Assembly: GCF_012273515.2 (NCBI RefSeq)
Contig: NZ_CP050975.2
Span: 7,998,001 to 8,062,000 of the forward strand
Direction: 5' to 3'
Origin: Streptomyces sp. RPA4-2
GTDB lineage: Bacteria > Actinomycetota > Actinomycetes > Streptomycetales > Streptomycetaceae
DNA length: 64,000 nucleotides
Each line of letters opens with the position of its first letter. Within the stretch, counting starts at the first letter, position 1. Made by a program: the position numbers and the translations under genes. Under the pieces are notes generated by a model. The model saw only the letters and a list, made by a program, of their open reading frames with translations, searched no databases and was not told where the DNA came from. This document shows, one piece after another, positions 27,733-36,793 of the stretch.

Positions 27733-28758
27733 ATGGCTCAGTCGGTGGGTATCAAGGATGTCGCCCGCGCCGCCGGAGTCTCCGTGGGCACGGTCTCGAA
27801 CGTGATCAACCGCCCGGACACCGTGGCCTCCGAGACCCGGGCGCGCGTCCAGTCGGCCATAGACCGGCTCGGCTACGTCCGCAGCGAGTCGGCGCGCCAG
27901 CTGCGGGCCGGGCGCAGCCGGATCATGGGCCTGCTCGTCCTCGACATGGGCAACCCCTTCTTCGTGGACGTGGCCCGCGGCGCCGAGCGGGCCGCCCGCG
28001 ACGCCGGGCTCGGCGTGATGGTCTGCAACAGCGCGCAGAGCGCGAGCGAGGAGGCCGACTACCTGTCGCTCTTCGCCGAGCAGCGGGTCCGCGGGGTGCT
28101 GCTCACCCCCGCCGACGCGACGGGGCGCAACATCGCGACCTTCCGCCGCAACGGCATCCCCTTCGTACTGGTCGACCGGGTCGCCGAGGGCACCACCGAG
28201 TGCTCGGTCTCGGTCGACGACGTGGAGGGCGGCGCGCTGGCCGTACGCCACCTCGTCGACGCCGGTCACCGCTCGATCGCGTACGTCAGCGGACCACCGG
28301 GACTGAACCAGGTCACCGACCGGCGCACCGGCGCGCTGAACGCGCTGGCCGAGGCCGGGCTGCCGCCCAGCGCGCTCAGGGAGCTGCCGACCCAGCGTCT
28401 GGACGTCGCCGCGGGCCGTGACGCCGGCGCCCGGCTGCTCGGCCTGGCCGTGCGACCGACCGCCGTCTTCTGCGCCAACGACCTGCTCGCACTCGGTGTC
28501 CTGCAGGCCATGTACGCGGCGGGCGTCGGCGTCCCCGACGACCTCGCGATCGTCGGCTACGACGACATCGAGTTCGCCGCCGCGGCGGCCGTCCCGCTCA
28601 CCTCCGTGCGCCAGCCCGCCATGACGATGGGTGCCCTCGCCGCCGAACTGCTGCTGGAGGAGACGGAGGCCGAGACGGCTCCGGTGCCGCACGAACACCG
28701 GCGCGTGGTACTCCAGCCGGAGCTGGTGGTACGCCGCTCCAGCCTCTCGGCACGCTGA
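27733..28758 (+). CDS. LacI-family regulator, probable rhamnose repressor
   Basis: 341 residues. HTH at the N-terminus, I-K-D-V-A-R-A-A-G-V-S-V-G-T-V-S-N-V, with hinge helix Q-L-R-A-G-R. The sensor domain is of periplasmic-binding type (F-C-A-N-D-L-L-A-L-G-V, V-G-Y-D-D-I-E). It is the last gene of the plus-strand rha arm, and both rha promoters carry LacI-type TGAAA/TTTCA operators, so it is the obvious repressor with rhamnose or a derivative as inducer. A short AT-poor leader of about 75 bp separates it from the relic ORF. Confidence 0.88.
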   Translation: MAQSVGIKDVARAAGVSVGTVSNVINRPDTVASETRARVQSAIDRLGYVRSESARQLRAGRSRIMGLLVLDMGNPFFVDVARGAERAARDAGLGVMVCNSAQSASEEADYLSLFAEQRVRGVLLTPADATGRNIATFRRNGIPFVLVDRVAEGTTECSVSVDDVEGGALAVRHLVDAGHRSIAYVSGPPGLNQVTDRRTGALNALAEAGLPPSALRELPTQRLDVAAGRDAGARLLGLAVRPTAVFCANDLLALGVLQAMYAAGVGVPDDLAIVGYDDIEFAAAAAVPLTSVRQPAMTMGALAAELLLEETEAETAPVPHEHRRVVLQPELVVRRSSLSAR

Positions 28759-28879
28759 TCCTCCCCACCCGCTGCTGAGCGGCCATTCAGTACCGTTTCT
28801 TGATCCCCGGACTCGGCCGGCCCGGGACCATGTGTTCAACTGGGACGCAGCCTGGAATCCGTACGTCTGGGGAGTCCCG

Positions 28880-30181
28880 TTGACCGTCAGCTACCGCCAG
28901 CCCGGTGTCGTCCTCACCGACCACCGCTTCACCGTGCCCCTCGACCACGACGAGCCGATGGGGGAGAGCATCCAGCTGTTCGCCCGCGAGGCCGTCGCGA
29001 GCGAGAAGGCGCACCAGGAGCTCCCCTGGCTGGTCTACCTCCAAGGCGGCCCCGGCTTCGGCGCCAACCGCTTCGTCGGCAAGCAGGCCTGGCTGGGTCG
29101 CGCGCTCAAGGAGTTCCGGGTCCTGCTGCTGGACCAGCGCGGCACCGGCCACTCCACGCCGGCCAACCGCCAGACACTCCCGCTGCGCGGTGGCCCGCGC
29201 GCACAGGCGGACTACCTCACCCACTTCCGCTCCGACTCCATCGTCCGCGACTGCGAGGCCATCCGCCCCCGGCTCACCGGCGGCGCGCCCTGGACCGTAC
29301 TGGGCCAGAGCTTCGGCGGCTTCTGCGCGGTGAACTACCTCTCGACGGCGCCCGAAGGTCTGCGCGCGGCCCTGATCACCGGCGGACTGCCCTCGCTGGA
29401 CGCGCACGCGGACGACGTCTACCGGGCCGCGTATCCCCGTATCGAACGCAAAGTGGCGGCACACTACGCGCGTTACCCCCAGGACGTGGAGCGGGCCCGG
29501 CAGATCGCCGAGTACCTCCTGCGGCACGAACCGGTCCTGAGTGGCGGCTACCGCCTCACCGTCGAGGCCTTCCAGTCGCTCGGCATCCTCCTCGGCGGCG
29601 GCGAGGGCAGTCACCGGCTGCACTACCTCCTGGAGGAGGCCTTCGTGCGTACCCCGCAGGGGCCGGCCCTCTCCGACGCCTTCCAGGAGGAGGTGCAGGG
29701 GCTCCTCTCGTACGCGGGCCACCCGCTGTACGCGCTGATCCACGAGGCGATCTACGGACAGGACGACCGGCCCACCGCCTGGTCGGCCGAGCGGGTGCGC
29801 GCCGAGTTCCCGCAGTTCGACGCGGCCAAGACACTCGCCGACGACGGGCCGCTGCTGTTCACCGGCGAGTCCGTGCATCCCTGGATGTTCGACACCGACC
29901 CCGCGCTGCGGCCACTGCGCGAGACCGCCGCGGAACTGGCCGCCCGCACCGACTGGCGGCCGCTGTACGACCCCGCCCGCCTCGCCGCCAACGAGGTCCC
30001 GGTGGCCGCGGCGGTCTACCACGACGACATGTACGTCGACACCGGGCACGCGCTGCGCACCGCCCGCGCCATCGGCGGTCTGCGCACGTGGGTGACCGAC
30101 GAGTTCGAGCACGACGGCGTACGGGCGGGCGGACCGCGCGTCCTGGACCGTCTGCTGGCGTTGACGCGCGACGAGGTCTGA
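28880..30181 (+). CDS. S33-family alpha/beta hydrolase (proline iminopeptidase-like)
   Basis: 433 residues from a TTG start with GGGGAG upstream; no better start exists. Oxyanion segment L-Q-G-G-P-G-F-G-A-N near residue 55, then L-D-Q-R-G-T-G-H-S, nucleophile elbow G-Q-S-F-G-G, and a likely catalytic His in F-E-H-D-G-V-R at the end. This is the prolyl aminopeptidase pattern. No signal peptide, so cytoplasmic. It stands alone between the rha locus and the ECF gene, with no evident pathway partner. Confidence 0.85.
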   Translation: MTVSYRQPGVVLTDHRFTVPLDHDEPMGESIQLFAREAVASEKAHQELPWLVYLQGGPGFGANRFVGKQAWLGRALKEFRVLLLDQRGTGHSTPANRQTLPLRGGPRAQADYLTHFRSDSIVRDCEAIRPRLTGGAPWTVLGQSFGGFCAVNYLSTAPEGLRAALITGGLPSLDAHADDVYRAAYPRIERKVAAHYARYPQDVERARQIAEYLLRHEPVLSGGYRLTVEAFQSLGILLGGGEGSHRLHYLLEEAFVRTPQGPALSDAFQEEVQGLLSYAGHPLYALIHEAIYGQDDRPTAWSAERVRAEFPQFDAAKTLADDGPLLFTGESVHPWMFDTDPALRPLRETAAELAARTDWRPLYDPARLAANEVPVAAAVYHDDMYVDTGHALRTARAIGGLRTWVTDEFEHDGVRAGGPRVLDRLLALTRDEV

Positions 30182-30494
30182 GGCCCCCGCGGAGGGATCC
30201 GCACCGCCGAGCGGCTCCATCCGGTCCCGCTCGTGATCGCCCGCGACGCACCGGACGCGGTCGCCCGTGCCGTCGCCGCCGGGGCCGCGGCGAAGGGCAT
30301 GTGCCGCGTGCCGCGGTTCGAGGGGAACCGACCGGCGTGCTTTGATCGGGCGCGGTCGGGAGCCGCGTCCGGCCCGGCGGACGCCGGACCGGGCACGGTG
30401 ACGGGTTCGGCGCCGTGTCCGGCATCGGCTGATGTCCGGCCCGGCACGGCGAACGGTTCCGCACGGTGTCGCGTGCGGTGGGGAAGGGGGACGG
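30182..30494. other. 313-bp intergenic region with an imperfect tandem repeat
   Basis: No gene is supported. Between about 30375 and 30480 two segments resemble each other (each has GGCACGG, then ACGG, GTTC and CCGTGTC or CGGTGTC), spaced about 60 bp. I could not place an ECF41-type promoter with confidence. Confidence 0.4.
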
Positions 30495-31388
30495 GTGAGG
30501 GACGACGAAGGGCTTCTCGCCGAGCGGTTCGAGGAGCACCGGGGCCGCCTGCGAGCGGTGGCCTACCGGATGCTCGGCTCACTGAGCGAGGCGGACGACG
30601 CCGTGCAGGAGACCTGGCTCAAGCTGAGCCGGACCGACGCGACCGGCATCAGGAACCTGGCGGCCTGGCTGACCACCGTGGCAGGCCGGGTCTGCCTGGA
30701 CATACTGCGCTCCCGCGCCGCGCGTCGTGAGGAGCCGATGGACACCTACGTCCCCGATCCGGTCGTGAGTCCCCTGGACCGGGTCGATCCCGAACAGGAG
30801 GCGCTGCTGGCCGACTCGGTCGGGCTCGCCCTGCTCGTGGTGCTGGAGACACTGGAGCCCGTCGAGCGGCTCGCGTTCGTGCTGCACGACATGTTCGCGG
30901 TGCCCTTCGACGACATCGCGCCCGTGGTGGGCCGTTCCCCGGCCGCGACCCGCCAGCTCGCCAGCCGCGCACGGCGCCGCGTCCAGGGAGCCGCCCCGGA
31001 GGCCGAGCCGGATCTCGGCCGGCAGAAGAAGGTCCTCGACGCCTTCCTCGCGGCCTCACGCGCGGGGGACTTCGAGGCACTGGTCGCCGTCCTCGACCCC
31101 GACGTCGTGCTCCGCGCCGACTCCGGCGCCCTCGTCGGCGGCGCGGCCGCGTCCAAGCTGGTGCGCGGTGCCCGGACCGTCGCCGGGCAGGCGCTCATGT
31201 TCCGGCAGTTCGCGGACTCCTCGCGGCTCGCGCTGGTCAACGGCGCCATCGGCGTCGTCACGGCGCCCGGAGGCCTGCCGCTGGCGGTCATGGGCGTCAC
31301 CGTCGCCGACGGGAGGATCACCGGGATGTACATCCTGTCCGACCCCGAGCGGCTGGCCCGCCTCGACCTCACCCCGTTCGGCGACTGA
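30495..31388 (+). CDS. ECF sigma factor of the ECF41/SigJ type
   Basis: 297 residues from GTG 30495, chosen because the family begins just before F-E-E-H-R-G-R-L-R-A-V-A-Y-R-M-L-G-S. Region 2 (E-A-D-D-A-V-Q-E-T-W-L-K-L) and region 4 are followed by a C-terminal SnoaL-like domain of about 110 residues containing V-L-D-P-D-V-V-L-R-A-D. That extension replaces an anti-sigma factor in ECF41 proteins. Genes controlled are usually adjacent oxidoreductases; here only an SDR relic is beside it. Confidence 0.9.
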   Translation: MRDDEGLLAERFEEHRGRLRAVAYRMLGSLSEADDAVQETWLKLSRTDATGIRNLAAWLTTVAGRVCLDILRSRAARREEPMDTYVPDPVVSPLDRVDPEQEALLADSVGLALLVVLETLEPVERLAFVLHDMFAVPFDDIAPVVGRSPAATRQLASRARRRVQGAAPEAEPDLGRQKKVLDAFLAASRAGDFEALVAVLDPDVVLRADSGALVGGAAASKLVRGARTVAGQALMFRQFADSSRLALVNGAIGVVTAPGGLPLAVMGVTVADGRITGMYILSDPERLARLDLTPFGD

Positions 31389-31680
31389 CCGGCAGCCGGT
31401 GCAGGGGACGAGGCCCGACCGGTCGTGCACCGGCACCGCGGCCGAACTCGCGCGTCATCAGGACGGTTTCGGTGGGAGTGATGCCGACGACCGTCCACCA
31501 GGCGTTCGGCGTCATGTCCTCAGCCGGCACAGGGAGGTTGGCGGCCGCGTTGTTCACCAGGACGCCGGGCAGCGGGCACCCGTCGAAGACCTCCGCGATG
31601 CGCTCCGCGTCCCGTACGGCGCACACCGCCGTGGTCACCCAGGTGCCCAGCCTGGCCTGTCCTCCTCGGTTCCCGGTCAT
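31369..31680 (-). pseudogene. Relic of a short-chain dehydrogenase gene
   Basis: The middle of the frame reads G-V-L-V-N-N-A-A-A-N-L-P-V-P-A-E-D-M-T-P-N-A-W and then T-V-L-M-T-R-E-F-G-R, which is an SDR enzyme from the N-N-A-A motif through the next helix. The glycine-rich cofactor loop is missing upstream, and the catalytic Tyr-Lys region is missing downstream, where the frame turns to noise. It is convergent with and runs into the ECF41 gene. Confidence 0.7.
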
Positions 31681-31729
31681 GTCATCAGCCCAGTTCAGGG
31701 CGTGGGTCCCGGGTCAGTAGGCTGGGGGC

Positions 31730-32584
31730 ATGCGGGAAGAAAGCGGAACAGCCACGGACCGGCTTCTGGAACTGCGGGCCGACTGCGGTGAGTGCTTCGG
31801 GCTGTGCTGCGTCGCGCTGCCCTTCGCCCGTTCGGCCGACTTCGCGATCGACAAGGACGCCGGAAAGCCGTGTCCCAACCTGGCGGCCGACTCCCGGTGC
31901 GGGATCCACACGCGGTTGCGCCAGAAGGGCTTCACGGGCTGCACGGTGTACGACTGCTTCGGTGCCGGGCAGAAGGTCTCCCAGGTCACCTTCGGCGGCC
32001 AGGACTGGCATTCCGTCCCGCGGGAGCGCGCCCGGCAGATGTTCGGCGTGTTCCCGGTCGTCCGCCAGCTCCACGAACTGCTCTGGTACCTGAACGAGGC
32101 GCTGACGCTGCCCGCGGCCGGCCCGGTGCATGCCGACGTCCGCCGTGCGCTCGCCACCACCGAACGGCTGACCGGCCTGACCCCCGGAGAGCTGGGGGAA
32201 CTGGACGTCGGCCCGCACCGGCAGGAGGTCAACGTGCTGCTGCTGCGTACCAGCGAACTGGTGCGGGCGGGAACTGGACGCGGGAAGAACGGCGGGAAGA
32301 AGGACCGCCGGGGCGCCGACCTGATGGGAGCCCGTCTCAAAGGCGCCGACCTGCGGGGTGCGGACCTGCGCGGTGCCTACCTCATCGCCGCCGACCTCAC
32401 GGGTGCGGATCTGCGCGGCGCGGACCTGATCGGCGCCGACCTGCGGGACACCGATCTCACGGACGCCGACCTGACCGGGGCGTTCTTCCTGACCCAGCCC
32501 CAGGTGAACGCGGCCCGGGGCGGGTCCGGCACCAGGCTGCCGGGTTCAGTCGGCCGACCGGATCACTGGACGGTCCGGCGCTGA
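31730..32584 (+). CDS. Cys-rich domain fused to pentapeptide repeats
   Basis: 284 residues. Residues 15-75 have nine cysteines (C-G-E-C-F-G-L-C-C, later C-P-N-L, C-G-I-H, C-T-V-Y-D-C), resembling a YkgJ-like zinc or iron-sulphur domain. From about residue 200, A(D/N)L-type pentapeptides (A-D-L-M-G, A-R-L-K-G, A-D-L-R-G and so on) give about 13 repeats, forming a right-handed beta helix of about three turns. No signal peptide. Function unknown; the repeat helix could mimic DNA or serve as a binding scaffold. The 3' end overlaps the convergent P450 gene by 39 bp. Confidence 0.75.
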   Translation: MREESGTATDRLLELRADCGECFGLCCVALPFARSADFAIDKDAGKPCPNLAADSRCGIHTRLRQKGFTGCTVYDCFGAGQKVSQVTFGGQDWHSVPRERARQMFGVFPVVRQLHELLWYLNEALTLPAAGPVHADVRRALATTERLTGLTPGELGELDVGPHRQEVNVLLLRTSELVRAGTGRGKNGGKKDRRGADLMGARLKGADLRGADLRGAYLIAADLTGADLRGADLIGADLRDTDLTDADLTGAFFLTQPQVNAARGGSGTRLPGSVGRPDHWTVRR

Positions 32585-34030
32585 CTCCGGTGCGGGCGCC
32601 CGCTCTTCGAGGTGCAGCCGCAGCCCTTCCGGCATCAGTGTCAGCCGCTCGGCGATCCGCAGCCGGTAGTCGGGCTCGGGGCGCAGTTCGTAACGGCGCA
32701 GCAGCAGCCCGAGGACCAGCGTCGCCTCGTGCAGCGCGAACTGGCGGCCGATGCAGGCGCGGGCGCCGGTTCCGAACGGCTTGAAGGTGTGGCCGGGCCG
32801 GGACCGTACGGCCTGTGCGTCGAAGCGGTCCGGGTCGAAGGCCTCCGCGTCGGCTCCCCAGACGTCCGGATCGCGGTGCAGCATCGCCGTCAGGACCAGG
32901 GTCCACGCCCCCCGCCGCATCGGGTGGACGCCGCCCAGCACCGTGTCCTCCCGGGCCTCGCGCGCGAAGGCGGGCGCCGTGGGCCACAGCCGCAGCGACT
33001 CGTCGAGGATGCGGCGCACGTACCGCAGCTTGGCGACCTGGTCGTAGCCCGGCCGGGGCGTGTCGCCCCAGACGCGGTCCACCTCGGCCCGGGCGCGGGC
33101 GGCGATGCCGGGGTGCCGGGAGAGGTAGTGCAGGGCGAACGAGAGTGCGCCCGAGGTCGTCTCGTGACCCGCGACCAGGAACGTGATGACCTGACGGCGG
33201 ATGTTCTCGGGCGTCAGCCGCTCTCCGGTCCCGGGGTGGGCGGTCTCCAGCATCCGGTCGAGCAGGTCTCCCGCGCCGGCGGATCGCCGGCGGGCCGCCA
33301 CGACTCCGTCGACCGTGCGGTTGAGGTACGCCATGTCCGCCGCGTTGCGCCGGGTGGCGCCGCGCAGCACCACGGGTGCCAGGGGCGCGGGGAGCACGTT
33401 GAGGCGCTGCGCGTAGGTAAGGGTGCCGACCATCGCCGTCACGAAGGGATGCGGCCGGGAGCGCTCGAAGGAACCGAAGTCGTGGCCGAAGCCGGTGCGG
33501 GCGATCGTCTCCAGCGTCAGCTTCGTCATGTCGGCGGGCACGTCGACCGCGCGTCCGGCGGCCCGCTCCCGGTCCCAGCGGTCGGTCAGCCGCTCGGCGA
33601 CGGCCAGCATCATCGGGTGGTAGCCCTCCATGGCCTCACGGCTGAACCCGGGGGCCAGCACGTCGTGCGCCAGTTGCCAGTTCGGGTCGTGGTTGTAGGC
33701 CGTGAACAGCCCGTCCCCGGCGACCGGCCGGAGGTTGGCCACCCCGAGTCCCACGTGCTTGGCGAACCGGGCCTCGTCCGCGAGTTCGGCCGCGAGCTCC
33801 GCGCCCCACACGAAGACGATCTCCTTGCCGAAGGCCCTGCGCCGGAAGATCGGCCCGAGCTGACGCCCGAAGCGCATCGAATCCTGCAACGGGGAGCGGA
33901 CGTTGGAGCCGATCACATCCCCGACCACCGGGATCCGGTACGGCGGGTGCGGGATGCGGTGCAGCTCCGGCCAGCCCAGCTCGGCACTGCGGAACCCCTT
34001 GGGCAGGAGGGCCCCTGTCGTCTCCGCCAT
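32546..34030 (-). CDS. Cytochrome P450, CYP102-like haem domain without reductase
   Basis: 494 residues. I-helix A-G-H-E-T-T-S, K-helix E-S-L-R, and haem loop [12 protein letters not shown] with ligand Cys426. The closest sequence in this window is the haem domain of the P450-reductase fusion at 50006-53227; both share N-D/H-P-N-W near residue 95-100 and F-A-L-H-E-A-T. Such proteins oxidise fatty acids or similar lipids. It must borrow electrons, since no reductase or ferredoxin gene adjoins. Start ATG 34030. Divergent TetR gene upstream. Confidence 0.9.
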   Translation of the reverse strand: MAETTGALLPKGFRSAELGWPELHRIPHPPYRIPVVGDVIGSNVRSPLQDSMRFGRQLGPIFRRRAFGKEIVFVWGAELAAELADEARFAKHVGLGVANLRPVAGDGLFTAYNHDPNWQLAHDVLAPGFSREAMEGYHPMMLAVAERLTDRWDRERAAGRAVDVPADMTKLTLETIARTGFGHDFGSFERSRPHPFVTAMVGTLTYAQRLNVLPAPLAPVVLRGATRRNAADMAYLNRTVDGVVAARRRSAGAGDLLDRMLETAHPGTGERLTPENIRRQVITFLVAGHETTSGALSFALHYLSRHPGIAARARAEVDRVWGDTPRPGYDQVAKLRYVRRILDESLRLWPTAPAFAREAREDTVLGGVHPMRRGAWTLVLTAMLHRDPDVWGADAEAFDPDRFDAQAVRSRPGHTFKPFGTGARACIGRQFALHEATLVLGLLLRRYELRPEPDYRLRIAERLTLMPEGLRLHLEERAPAPESAPDRPVIRSAD

Positions 34031-34078
34031 CACGCGATCTCCCTTGTGCCTGCGGCCGTCCGGCTCTGTTGTACGCGG

Positions 34079-34116
34079 GTTCAATAGCGGATTCCAGTCT
34101 GTTCCCGTTGCTGAAC
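34079..34116. promoter_or_regulatory. Interrupted inverted repeat in the P450/TetR gap
   Basis: GTTCA-4-CGG (34079-34090) and CCG-4-TGAAC (34105-34116) mirror each other about a centre at 34097. It lies 48 bp before the P450 start and 22 bp before the TetR start, a fitting place for the TetR operator. TAAGGT at 34127-34132 could be the -10 of a leaderless or near-leaderless TetR transcript. Confidence 0.45.
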
Positions 34117-34138
34117 CGACGTCAAGTAAGGTGCGGAC

Positions 34139-34756
34139 ATGGCCGGGAAACGGGGGGAACGGGAGGAGCGCACGCGCCGTCGGCTCAGTACCGCGGAACG
34201 CCGGGAGCAGCTTCTGTCGGTGGGGGCGCGGCTGTTCTCGGAGAGTCCGTACGACGAGGTGTGGATCGAGCAGGTCGCCGAGATCGCCGGAGTGTCGCGC
34301 GGTCTTCTCTACCACTACTTCCCGACCAAACGGGACTTCTTCGCCGCCGTCGTGGAGCGCGAGAGCGAGCGCATGCTGCGCATGACGGCGGCGGTGCCCG
34401 GGGTCGCCGTGCGGGAGCAGCTCGTCGCCGGGCTGGACACCTTCCTTGCGTACGTCGAGACGCATGCGCACGGCTTCCGTGCCTTCCACCGTGCCGACGC
34501 GGCGGGTGACCAGGTGGTGCGTGCGGTCTACCGGCGGGCGCTGGCCGCGCAGGAGCGGCAGATCCTGGAGACGCTCGCCACGGACCCGGACTTCGGCCGC
34601 GCGGCCGTGGAGCGGCCCGAGCTGCGGATCGCCGTGCGCGGCTGGCTCGCCTTCACGACGGCCGTGTGTCTGGAGTGGCTGCGGGGAGCCGAGCTGACGC
34701 GGGAACAGCTGCGCGATCTCTGTGCGCGGGCGCTGCTGGGCGCGATCGCTCCGTAA
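34139..34756 (+). CDS. TetR-family regulator of the adjacent P450
   Basis: 205 residues. HTH around residues 30-70 with V-A-E-I-A-G-V-S-R-G-L-L-Y-H-Y-F-P-T-K-R-D-F-F, a textbook TetR recognition region. The C-terminal ligand domain is not diagnostic. It is divergent from the CYP102-like gene, an arrangement that usually means the regulator represses the P450 until a lipid or xenobiotic ligand binds. The long basic start (R-G-E-R-E-E-R-T-R-R-R) is also common in actinobacterial members. Confidence 0.88.
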   Translation: MAGKRGEREERTRRRLSTAERREQLLSVGARLFSESPYDEVWIEQVAEIAGVSRGLLYHYFPTKRDFFAAVVERESERMLRMTAAVPGVAVREQLVAGLDTFLAYVETHAHGFRAFHRADAAGDQVVRAVYRRALAAQERQILETLATDPDFGRAAVERPELRIAVRGWLAFTTAVCLEWLRGAELTREQLRDLCARALLGAIAP

Positions 34757-34786
34757 CCCCTGAGGGTGTCATGAGGGGTGGCATGG

Positions 34787-34832
34787 TTGGCGTACACCCG
34801 GATCTTCGATAGGTTAGGCAAGGCTTACCTAA
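34787..34832 (+). promoter_or_regulatory. Promoter with DmdR/IdeR iron box before DUF2470 gene
   Basis: TTGGCG (34787-34792), 17 bp, TAGGTT (34810-34815), overlapped by the palindrome TTAGGCAAGGCTTACCTAA (34814-34832). The palindrome matches 16 of 19 positions of the iron-box consensus TTAGGTTAGGCTAACCTAA. Iron-loaded repressor bound here would cover the start site. Confidence 0.8.
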
Positions 34833-34843
34833 TGGAGGTTGGA

Positions 34844-35581
34844 ATGGGTGACCGAATGGGCGACCGCCATGTCTGGACGGCCGCGCCCTCCGTGGCCGAG
34901 CGCGCCCGCTCGGTGCTCGCCGCGGCCTGGTCCTGCGCGGTGACCGCCGAGGGCGGCCGGGAGGAACTCCTCGGCGCGCACACCGTCACCCCGGACGGCA
35001 GGGTCCTCCTGCACGTGCCGGAGGACAGCGCGCTGCTCGCCACCGCCATCTGCGCGCCCCGCGGCGAGCCGTCGGCCGTCCTGGAGTTCGCGGACGCCGC
35101 GCCCGTTCCCGTACGCCGCCGGATCCGCACCCGCCTGTGGATGGCCGGCTGGTTCGTGGTGGGGGAGGCGCATCTGGAGTTCCAGGCCTCGCGCGTCGTG
35201 CTGCGTGACGCGTCCGGCGCCGTGGTGGTCGGCCTCGACGACTTCGCCGACGCCGTCCCCGATCCACTGGCGACGGCCGAGGCCGCCCTGCTCACCCACC
35301 TCGCCGACGCGCACCCCGACGCCGTCGAACGGCTGACCCGCCTCGTCGAGCCCGAGAGCCTGCACGGCGCGGTCCGCGTCCAGCCGCTCGCCGTCGACCG
35401 GCACGGCCTGACGCTGCGCATCGAGCGGGCGCGGGGCGACGGAGACGTGCGCCTGCCCTTCCACGCGCCCGCCGACGACGTGTCCCAGCTCACCGAGCGG
35501 ATGCATGTGCTGCTCACGCAGGCGAGTTCCACCGCCTGCCCCCGCGCGCTACAGCGGCAGCGCGCAGACGGCGACGGGTGA
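34844..35581 (+). CDS. DUF2470-domain protein, iron-regulated
   Basis: 245 residues. The C-terminal part (F-A-D-A-V-P-D-P-L-A to the end) looks like the DUF2470 domain found at the end of haem-oxygenase-like HugZ proteins and in stand-alone actinobacterial proteins; the N-terminal half has the flavin-reductase-like split-barrel look (L-L-H-V-P-E-D-S-A-L). ATG 34844 is preferred over 34832 because GGAGG lies 5 bases before it. With the iron box upstream, a role in haem or siderophore iron handling is likely but unproven. Convergent overlap of 33 bp with the lactonase gene. Confidence 0.75.
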   Translation: MGDRMGDRHVWTAAPSVAERARSVLAAAWSCAVTAEGGREELLGAHTVTPDGRVLLHVPEDSALLATAICAPRGEPSAVLEFADAAPVPVRRRIRTRLWMAGWFVVGEAHLEFQASRVVLRDASGAVVVGLDDFADAVPDPLATAEAALLTHLADAHPDAVERLTRLVEPESLHGAVRVQPLAVDRHGLTLRIERARGDGDVRLPFHAPADDVSQLTERMHVLLTQASSTACPRALQRQRADGDG

Positions 35582-36793
35582 CGCGAACGGCTCGCCCGCG
35601 AGCCGGAGGCCGCCGCTCGAGCCGTCCACATGGAAGACGCTGACCGTGCCCGAGCGCTGGTTCGCCGCGAACAGCAGCCGCTCGTCGGGCGAGAAGGCGA
35701 TCTGGCGCGGGAAGTCGCCGTGGACCGGCACCGTGTCCAGGAGCCTCAGCCGCGCACCGTCCGCCTCGACCGCGTAGCGCGTCAGGCTGTTGGCGCCGCG
35801 ATTGGCCAGGAAGGCGTACGCGCCGTCCGACGTCACCAGGAACTGCGCGGGGTAGTTGGTGCCGGTCCCGGTCCCCGTGGACTGCGCGTTCCCCAGGGTG
35901 AGCCGCCCGCTCGTCCGGTCGTACCCGCAGACCACGACCGTGTTGTCCACCTCGTTGGCGAGATAGGCGAAGCGGCCGCCGGGGTGGAAGGTGAGGTGGC
36001 GCGGGCCCGCGCCCGGACGGGTGTGCGCCTGGGAGACCTCGGCGAGAGTGCCCTCGGAGGTGTCCAGGCGGTAGGTGTAGACGGTGTCGGTGCCCAGGTC
36101 GACGGCGAGGACATGGCCGGCGTCCGGCCCGGTGAGGAACTGGTGGGCGTGCGGGCCCTGCTGGCCGGGGCCGGGAGCCGGGCGGGTGTGCTTGACGAGA
36201 GCGGCGCGCTCGCCGAGCGCGCCCGAGGCGTCGATGGGATGCACGGCCACACTGCCCGAGCCGTAGTTGGCGCTCAGCAGCCAGCGCCCGCTCGGATGCA
36301 CGGACAGGTGACAGGGGCCCGAGCCGCCCGTGCTGCGGGTGCCGAGCACCTTGTCGCCCGCGAGCCGTACGGCCGTCACCCCGCCCTCGGGCCGCTCGTC
36401 GACGGCGTACAGGGTGTGGCCGTCCGGATGCACGGCGAGATACGAGGGGTCGGCGACGCCGGTCACCGTGCCGGTGGACTTGATGGCGCCCGTGGCGGAG
36501 TCGTACGTGGCCAGTCCGATCCCCTTCCCGCCGCCGTCGACCGAGGTGTACGTGCCGAGGAACAGGCGACGGGCGGTGGGTGCGGGCGAGCGGCCGGAGG
36601 AAGGTGAACCGGCCGGGGAGGGCGGGCCGCCGGTCGGGGGCGAGCCGACGCCGGCGGCGTCCGCGGGTTCGGCGGGGGGTGCCGCCGGCGCGGGCAGTGC
36701 CGTCGCCGCGACGGCTCCCGTCAGCGCTCCGACGAACCGGCGCCTGCTCCAGCCGCCGTCCGCGCCACGTGCCGGTTCTGCACCACTGCTCAT
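35549..36793 (-). CDS. Tat-exported lactonase-family beta-propeller protein
   Basis: 414 residues. A twin-arginine signal (W-S-R-R-R-F-V-G-A-L-T-G) is followed by an Ala/Pro/Gly/Ser linker of about 50 residues and then a seven-bladed propeller of the 6-phosphogluconolactonase (YkgB/Pgl) type: F-L-G-T-Y-T-S at the start, P-S-Y-L-A-V-H-P-D-G, G-P-H-A-H-Q-F and A-N-Q-R-S-G-T-V near the end. Export through Tat means it does not serve the cytoplasmic pentose pathway; the substrate outside the cell is unknown. ATG 36793 sits behind GAGGTG. Confidence 0.82.
   Translation of the reverse strand: MSSGAEPARGADGGWSRRRFVGALTGAVAATALPAPAAPPAEPADAAGVGSPPTGGPPSPAGSPSSGRSPAPTARRLFLGTYTSVDGGGKGIGLATYDSATGAIKSTGTVTGVADPSYLAVHPDGHTLYAVDERPEGGVTAVRLAGDKVLGTRSTGGSGPCHLSVHPSGRWLLSANYGSGSVAVHPIDASGALGERAALVKHTRPAPGPGQQGPHAHQFLTGPDAGHVLAVDLGTDTVYTYRLDTSEGTLAEVSQAHTRPGAGPRHLTFHPGGRFAYLANEVDNTVVVCGYDRTSGRLTLGNAQSTGTGTGTNYPAQFLVTSDGAYAFLANRGANSLTRYAVEADGARLRLLDTVPVHGDFPRQIAFSPDERLLFAANQRSGTVSVFHVDGSSGGLRLAGEPFASPVAVCALPL

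Noticed and set aside
34127..34138. Firm claim that the P450-linked TetR gene is leaderless
   Set aside because: TAAGGT is well placed, but no -35 is seen at a usual distance and AAGG could act as a ribosome site.
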